From assembly GCA_947624445.1 (NCBI GenBank), contig CANQKF010000004.1:1-64000 (forward strand): a DNA stretch of 64,000 nucleotides, given 5' to 3'. Origin of the DNA: an uncultured Clostridia bacterium. GTDB lineage: Bacteria > Bacillota > Clostridia > Christensenellales > Borkfalkiaceae. Within the stretch, counting starts at the first letter, position 1, and the number at the start of each line of letters is the position of its first letter. Both the position numbers and the translations under genes were made by a program. The notes under the pieces were generated by a model. It did not search any database, was not told the DNA's origin, and saw only the letters and a program-made list of their open reading frames with translations. Below are positions 60,270 through 64,000 of the stretch, piece after piece.

Positions 60270-60372
60270 CGGTTTTGCGGGGATTTTTTCCGAAAAATGC
60301 AAAACTTTTCGGCTTTTCCGGCGATTTTTTCGGTAATTTGCCCCCGCGCGCGGGAAAAAACCGCTTTTTCTT

Positions 60373-60942
60373 CTATCCGAGCCGCGCCGCGAGCGCCGCA
60401 AGGGTGCGCTCTCCCATCACGGGAAGGGCGCAGTTTCTGCCCGCCACGAGCGCAAACAGCCGCGCGAAGATCTCCTCCGCGTCCCCGCCGAGGAGCACTG
60501 CGCCCCGCGTGAGGATGGCTCCGTAGACCGCCTCGTCGTCGGCGTCGGGGGAGCGCAGCACGGCGCCGTAGCCGTATGCCGCGGCGTCTCCCTCTTCCAC
60601 TTCCCCCGTCCGCGCCGCACAGAGCGCGCCGAAGCGGGTATAGTGGCGGTCGTCGTAGCGCACGCCGCCGAATTCGAGCAGTCTGGCCCCGCCGATGCGG
60701 ATCCCCCGCGCCCCCTCTTTGGCCGCGACGCGCTTGATGAGCCCGAGGTCGTAGGGCGCGTTCCGCCCGTCCGCGCGCAACGTCCGCTCCACGATGCCCC
60801 GCTGCAACCGCTCGTGGACGCCGACGGGCGCGAGCACGGCCTCCCCCTCCTTCAGGGGAAGATCCGCGAGGTACCAATACACGCGATCCGCAAGATTGGG
60901 ATCGGCGGAAAATCTGAGCGCGGCAAAATCATACATCGGCAT
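60373..60942 (-). CDS. Unknown protein, N-terminus resembles the PriA 3'-DNA-binding fold
   Basis: A 189-residue soluble protein. Residues 10-60 (YWYLADLPLKEGEAVLAPVG, then RLQRGIVERTL) recall the N-terminal beta-barrel of primosomal PriA, where a pseudo-symmetric ligand pocket meets the DNA 3' end; the helicase part is absent. The remaining 130 residues do not match anything I know. Start MPMYDFAALRF after CCGGTGGCGT. It has its own promoter back to back with that of the TPP riboswitch. The PriA likeness is weak. Confidence 0.55.
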   Translation of the reverse strand: MPMYDFAALRFSADPNLADRVYWYLADLPLKEGEAVLAPVGVHERLQRGIVERTLRADGRNAPYDLGLIKRVAAKEGARGIRIGGARLLEFGGVRYDDRHYTRFGALCAARTGEVEEGDAAAYGYGAVLRSPDADDEAVYGAILTRGAVLLGGDAEEIFARLFALVAGRNCALPVMGERTLAALAARLG

Positions 60943-60991
60943 ACGCCACCGGCGGGACGCAAATTTCGGGAGGACCCCCGCGTCTTTGATG

Positions 60992-61020
60992 ATTATACAC
61001 CTTTTTTTGCGAAAAAACAA
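60992..61020 (-). promoter_or_regulatory. Promoter of the 60373 gene
   Basis: Minus strand TTGTTT (61015-61020), 17 bp, TATAAT (60992-60997). Its -35 directly abuts the -35 of the plus-strand thiT promoter. Confidence 0.7.
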
Positions 61021-61049
61021 TTGACTTCGCGCAAAAAACGCGCTATACT
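61021..61049 (+). promoter_or_regulatory. Promoter of the thiT riboswitch transcript
   Basis: TTGACT (61021-61026), 17 bp, TATACT (61044-61049); predicted +1 near 61056. Confidence 0.75.
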
Positions 61050-61055
61050 TGAGAA

Positions 61056-61182
61056 AAAGTGCATATCCGTCGTGGGTGCCCCGCAAGGGGCTGAGATGAT
61101 ACCATTGGAATCGGGCAAGGTCATGCTTGGACGAAAGAACGGTTGAAGGTTTCCGCCTGCGATTTTTTCGCGGGCGGTTTTT
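61056..61182 (+). promoter_or_regulatory. TPP riboswitch with terminator
   Basis: The aptamer (about 61065-61143) contains GGGTGCCCC, the invariant GGCTGAGAT (61090-61098), GATACC and the ligand half GGTCATGCTTGGACGAAAGA. A terminator follows: CCGCCTGCG (61153-61161), A/T loop, CGCGGGCGG (61169-61177), five T. Bound thiamine pyrophosphate should favour the terminator and shut off thiT. Confidence 0.9.
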
Positions 61183-61219
61183 CATTCGGGGCGGGGCGCA
61201 CGAAATTTCGGAGGTTTTT

Positions 61220-62347
61220 ATGTTTCTATCCCTGCTCGATACCACATGGTATCCCGTGCGCTTCGATTCGCCGATGAACATCCTGCGCGGCGTCGCCTTC
61301 TGGCTGACGGTCGCGCTCGCCCTCGGCGTCCTCGTCGCCGCCCTCGCCGTCAAGGGCAACGCGCGCAAAAAACTGCTGAAGGCCGCGCTGATCTGCGCGA
61401 TCTTCTACGCCGTCGCCCTCGGCATCGCCTTCCTCGTGATGACTTTCGTCACCGACGGCATCGAAGCTCTGCTCTTCGTGCCCCTGCTCATCATGCTCGT
61501 GTGCGCGGCGGGCTGCCTCGCCCTTCTGCTCCTGCGGCACGACTTCATCGCGAAGATCTCCGCGGGCGCCGTGATGGGCGCGGCCGCGATCGGGCTGTTT
61601 CTCTGCCTCGCCGTGCGCTATTCCTCGGGCGTCTCCGCCGATCTCAACGGCGTCACCAAGGAGGACGTGAAGGAGCTCTGGCTGTACCTCTCCGCCGCCC
61701 TGCTCATCGCCGCCGTCGTCGCGGGCGCCTTCCTCTTCGACCGTGAAAAGCGGGACTACGGTGCAAAATCTCTCTCGTATGCCTCCGTCGCGATCGCGAT
61801 GAGTTTCGCCCTCTCCTTCATCCGCATCGTGCGCATGCCGCAGGGCGGCTCGATCACCGTGGCTTCCCTCCTGCCCCTCATGATCTACTCCTACATGTTC
61901 GGGACGCGCAGAGGGGTCGCGGCGGGCGCCGTCTACGGCGTTTTGCAGGCCTTCCAGGACCTCTACATCCTGCACCCCGCGCAGTTCCTCCTCGACTACC
62001 CCATCGCTTTCGCCTGCATCGGCTTCGCGGGGATGTTCGCCAAGACCAAAGCCCTCAAAAAGGCGCCGCAAGTGCAGTTCGCCCTCGGCGCCGTGATCGC
62101 GGGGCTGCTGCGCTTCCTCGCCCACTTCCTCTCGGGCTGCTTCGCCTTCGGCGCCTACGCGCCCGCAGGCACCCCCGTGTGGCTCTACAGCCTCACCTAC
62201 CAGGCGGGTTACGTGCTGCCCGACCTCGCGATCGCAGTGGCCGTCGGCATCTTCGTGTTCTGTTCGCCCTCGTTTGTGAAGCTCGCAAGGCGCTTCCATA
62301 GCGAAAAAAAGACCACATCCCCCGACCAATCGCCCGAACAGGCCTGA
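61220..62347 (+). CDS. thiT: Thiamine transporter ThiT with extra N-terminal membrane domain
   Basis: A 375-residue membrane protein. Residues about 180-360 are ThiT, the thiamine-binding S-component of ECF transporters: SFIRIVRMPQGGSITVASLL near 206, HPAQFLLDYPIAFACIGFAG near 255, and the closing helices. ThiT normally has about 190 residues; here another 180 with about five hydrophobic helices and no recognised family precede it. The start follows GGAGGTTTTT, with a TPP riboswitch upstream. The protein needs the EcfAAT module, not seen in this window. What the extra domain does is unknown. Confidence 0.88.
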   Translation: MFLSLLDTTWYPVRFDSPMNILRGVAFWLTVALALGVLVAALAVKGNARKKLLKAALICAIFYAVALGIAFLVMTFVTDGIEALLFVPLLIMLVCAAGCLALLLLRHDFIAKISAGAVMGAAAIGLFLCLAVRYSSGVSADLNGVTKEDVKELWLYLSAALLIAAVVAGAFLFDREKRDYGAKSLSYASVAIAMSFALSFIRIVRMPQGGSITVASLLPLMIYSYMFGTRRGVAAGAVYGVLQAFQDLYILHPAQFLLDYPIAFACIGFAGMFAKTKALKKAPQVQFALGAVIAGLLRFLAHFLSGCFAFGAYAPAGTPVWLYSLTYQAGYVLPDLAIAVAVGIFVFCSPSFVKLARRFHSEKKTTSPDQSPEQA

Positions 62348-62353
62348 ACGCAG

Positions 62354-62385
62354 AAAAAAAGTCGGCAAAAGTGCCGACTTTTTTT
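62354..62385. terminator. thiT terminator
   Basis: GTCGGCA (62361-62367), loop AAAG, TGCCGAC (62372-62378), A-run and seven T. Confidence 0.92.
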
Positions 62386-62395
62386 GCGCAAACGC

Positions 62396-62444
62396 TTGAC
62401 AAGTATACTTGGCAGTGGTATGATGTGAATGCCAAGCAAACTTG
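62396..62444 (+). promoter_or_regulatory. Promoter with two CAAG-N4-CTTG operators
   Basis: TTGACA (62396-62401), 17 bp, TATGAT (62419-62424). CAAGTATACTTG (62400-62411) is a perfect palindrome inside the spacer and CAAGCAAACTTG (62433-62444) lies after the start; centres are 33 bp apart. The XRE regulator downstream is the likely ligand. Confidence 0.7.
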
Positions 62445-62460
62445 GCAAGGAGGTATGACG

Positions 62461-62856
62461 ATGGAAGAAAAGCAAACAGAGCTTCCCGAAATGCAAACCG
62501 AGGCGCAGGAGCTCTCGCGGGAAGAAGTCCTCTCGCGGGCGCGGACCGAGAACGCGAAAAACGGAGACGAGCGGCAGCGCTCGCAGATGCAGTGGGCGAA
62601 CTATGCGGGGTTCATCGCCACGGAGTTTGCCTGCATTATCATCATGTTCTCCAAAATCTTTACGGGGAACGAGTTCTCGCCCGAGTTCTTCTGCATCATG
62701 TTTACGGGCGTAGCGGCGCAGAATATCGTGCAGGCATGCGTAAACAAGAACAAGAAGACGAAGGTCGTCTTTATCGTCTGTGCCGCCCTCATTACGGCGG
62801 CTACGGCCGTCTATTGGGTCTTCTGGATCCTCGGGCTGTGCGGGATCGACCTTTGA
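62461..62856 (+). CDS. Small membrane protein (DUF6442-like)
   Basis: A 131-residue protein with a charged 50-residue N-terminus (EEKQTELPEMQTEAQELS then SRARTENAKNGDERQR) and three hydrophobic helices (about 52-70, 76-92, 101-124). The architecture and the link with a downstream XRE gene match small DUF6442-type proteins of Clostridia; the function is unknown. The ATG at 62461 has AAGGAGG seven bases upstream; an ATG two codons earlier is too close to that site. The XRE gene follows after 7 bp. Confidence 0.7.
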   Translation: MEEKQTELPEMQTEAQELSREEVLSRARTENAKNGDERQRSQMQWANYAGFIATEFACIIIMFSKIFTGNEFSPEFFCIMFTGVAAQNIVQACVNKNKKTKVVFIVCAALITAATAVYWVFWILGLCGIDL

Positions 62857-62863
62857 GGCGGTT

Positions 62864-63070
62864 ATGGACGAGAAATTGGTATTACACAACAGACTCAAGG
62901 AGTTCCGTGCGGAGAAGGGCATCTCGCAGGGGGAGCTCGCGGCCATGGTGGGCGTCTCGCGCAATACGATCAGCTCGATCGAGACGGGGCAGTATTGCCC
63001 GACGGCGAAGCTCGCGCTCATCCTCTGCGTCGCCCTCGATAAGCGCTTCGAAGAGATCTTTTATTTTTAG
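62864..63070 (+). CDS. XRE-type regulator (YgzD-like)
   Basis: A 68-residue Cro/CI-type repressor, starting MDEKLVLHNRLKEFRAEKGI, with HTH core SQGELAAMVGVSRNTISSIE (about 21-40) and the typical ending CVALDKRFEEIFYF. It follows the membrane protein gene by 7 bp and probably autoregulates through the CAAG-N4-CTTG sites. Confidence 0.9.
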   Translation: MDEKLVLHNRLKEFRAEKGISQGELAAMVGVSRNTISSIETGQYCPTAKLALILCVALDKRFEEIFYF

Positions 63071-63108
63071 GATACACCCCCCGTCCGTCACGGCCGCACC
63101 CCATAAAT

Positions 63109-63262
63109 TGTCATGTCGAGCGTAGTCGAGACATCTCTACTTTGTCATGTCGCCCGACGCGCAGCGGCGCACGAAGTGCGAAGTAAGGATCCCGAAGTAC
63201 GGAGTCCGTTTTCCAACATCGACCAGCGGGATTCTTCGGGGGCTGCGCCCCCTCTGAATGAC
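63109..63262. repeat. Dispersed intergenic repeat, right copy
   Basis: 63109-63136 and 63143-63178 each start TGTCATGTCG. 63169-63262 is the near-perfect inverse complement of 25064-25160, ending CTGAATGACA. The rest, 63263-63519, holds the CCGTTAAACTGCGGAGAAGC word shared with 48175 and no gene. Confidence 0.75.
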
Positions 63263-63519
63263 ACGGAGAGCGGGTCGGTTTTGAATGCGCCCGCGCGAAA
63301 GGACGGGCGTTTCCCCCCACCACCGCTGCGCAGAGCCTCCCCCCAGCGGGGGTCGGCCTTGGAAGTCGTCACCGTTAAACTGCGGAGAAGCAAGCAGAAC
63401 GAGGAGCGCGCGGCTTCCCGAAGGGAGCGTACTCTTTTGTACGTGACCAAGGGAAACGTAAGCGCAACGAAGTTATGCGCCGCTTATCCGTAGTTCGCCT
63501 TTACGTAGTCCAAACAAGC

Positions 63520-63547
63520 AAAAAAGCACCCACGGGGGTGCTTTTTT
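63520..63547 (-). terminator. Terminator of the RseP gene
   Basis: AGCACCC, loop ACGG, GGGTGCT with A-run and six T; on the minus strand it follows the stop by 16 bases. Confidence 0.88.
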
Positions 63548-63563
63548 CTTGCTTTTTATGCTT

Positions 63564-64000
63564 TTATATGAATTGAAGGATGTCCACGAGGATCGCAAAT
63601 CCCAACAGCAACACAAACCCGACGGCGTGGATGATCGCCTCCACCTTGCGCGAAATGGGCTTGCCGCGCACCCACTCGATGGCGGTGAACACCACCTTGC
63701 TCCCATCGAGCGCGGGGATGGGCAAAAGGTTGAACACGGCGAGATTGACGCCGATATAAGAGGCGATCTCGAGGAAGTTTTGCACCCCCGAGACGGCGAT
63801 CTCGGAGGTCATTTTGATCGTCGTGACGGGTCCGCCGAGGGCGTTGATCCCCAGCCGCCCCGTGAGCAGTTCGCCGATCACGCGGAAGATCGACCCCGCG
63901 ATCTTGAACGAATAGACGAAGGAGTGCCCGATCGTCCCGAAGAAGCCGAAGTGGTAAGAAGTCGAGGAGAGCATGTAATATTTGCCGTCCTCGAGCTCCT
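63564..64000 (-). CDS. rseP: RIP metalloprotease RseP/RasP, C-terminal part
   Basis: At least 145 residues of the C-terminal half of a site-2 protease (M50); the frame runs out of the window on the right. Hydrophobic segments near IGHSFVYSFKIAGSIFRVIG and the LPIPALDGS motif (third zinc ligand Asp) are visible, then a final helix GFVLLLGFAILVDILQF. The HExxH motif and PDZ domain must lie outside. The enzyme cuts membrane-bound anti-sigma factors and signal peptides. It is usually next to dxr and uppS. Confidence 0.93.
   Translation of the reverse strand, partial: ELEDGKYYMLSSTSYHFGFFGTIGHSFVYSFKIAGSIFRVIGELLTGRLGINALGGPVTTIKMTSEIAVSGVQNFLEIASYIGVNLAVFNLLPIPALDGSKVVFTAIEWVRGKPISRKVEAIIHAVGFVLLLGFAILVDILQFI

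Overview
The window looks like chromosome of an uncultured, GC-rich member of the Clostridia (Firmicutes), plausibly a gut anaerobe of the Christensenellales type. The gene order supports this: a complete S10-spc-alpha ribosomal superoperon ending in rpoA-rplQ, a ylxY-mlpA pair, an ackA/pta/tmcAL/yceD/rpmF neighbourhood, MutS2, HPr kinase, a large Bacillus-type SRP RNA, CsoR/CopA copper control and a TPP-riboswitch ThiT. Promoters are textbook sigma-A boxes, very often with exactly 17 bp spacing. The lineage is inferred from gene content only.

Left part (1-13.4 kb): the tail of a probable recombinase beside a 174-bp imperfect palindrome, tRNA-Glu(CTC), a structured 189-nt RNA that may be 6S RNA, acpP, a ylxY-mlpA-hypoxanthine-DNA glycosylase operon and a five-gene uvrC-HAD-hprK-U32-mutS2 operon, with rarA divergent from it. 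13.5-22 kb is accessory: a TetR gene and two tandem ABC-2 transporter pairs, separated by a small SLOG/XRE cassette lying between 65-bp direct repeats, then a csoR-copA(Z)-arsR copper operon. 22-34 kb holds a flavoprotein with two rubredoxins, yceD-rpmF, ackA, pta, tmcAL, a GH43 lipoprotein, two FAD oxidoreductases and a membrane-anchored DUF1508 protein.

34-43 kb carries mrp, a heterodimeric ABC exporter, SRP RNA, an M18 aminopeptidase and a FucO-like alcohol dehydrogenase. 43-60 kb is the ribosomal superoperon on the minus strand from rpsJ to rplQ, including rpmJ (38 codons). It is interrupted twice by intergenic repeats: between adk and secY, and between rpsJ and rplC, where an AT-rich unknown gene also sits. 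60-64 kb has an unknown protein, a TPP riboswitch with an N-terminally extended ThiT, a small membrane protein with an XRE regulator, and the 3' part of the RseP-type protease gene.

The most unusual items are: (1) a repeated, structure-conserved intergenic element (four full copies and one partial) whose stems vary in sequence but stay paired; (2) a CopA whose last 67 codons form a CopZ chaperone in frame, behind a perfect internal Shine-Dalgarno, and whose phosphorylation motif reads DKTAT instead of DKTGT; (3) promoters placed so that transcription should begin on, or within four bases of, the start codon of uvrC, a BaiN-like gene and yceD. Nothing in the window is a CRISPR array or a complete prophage.
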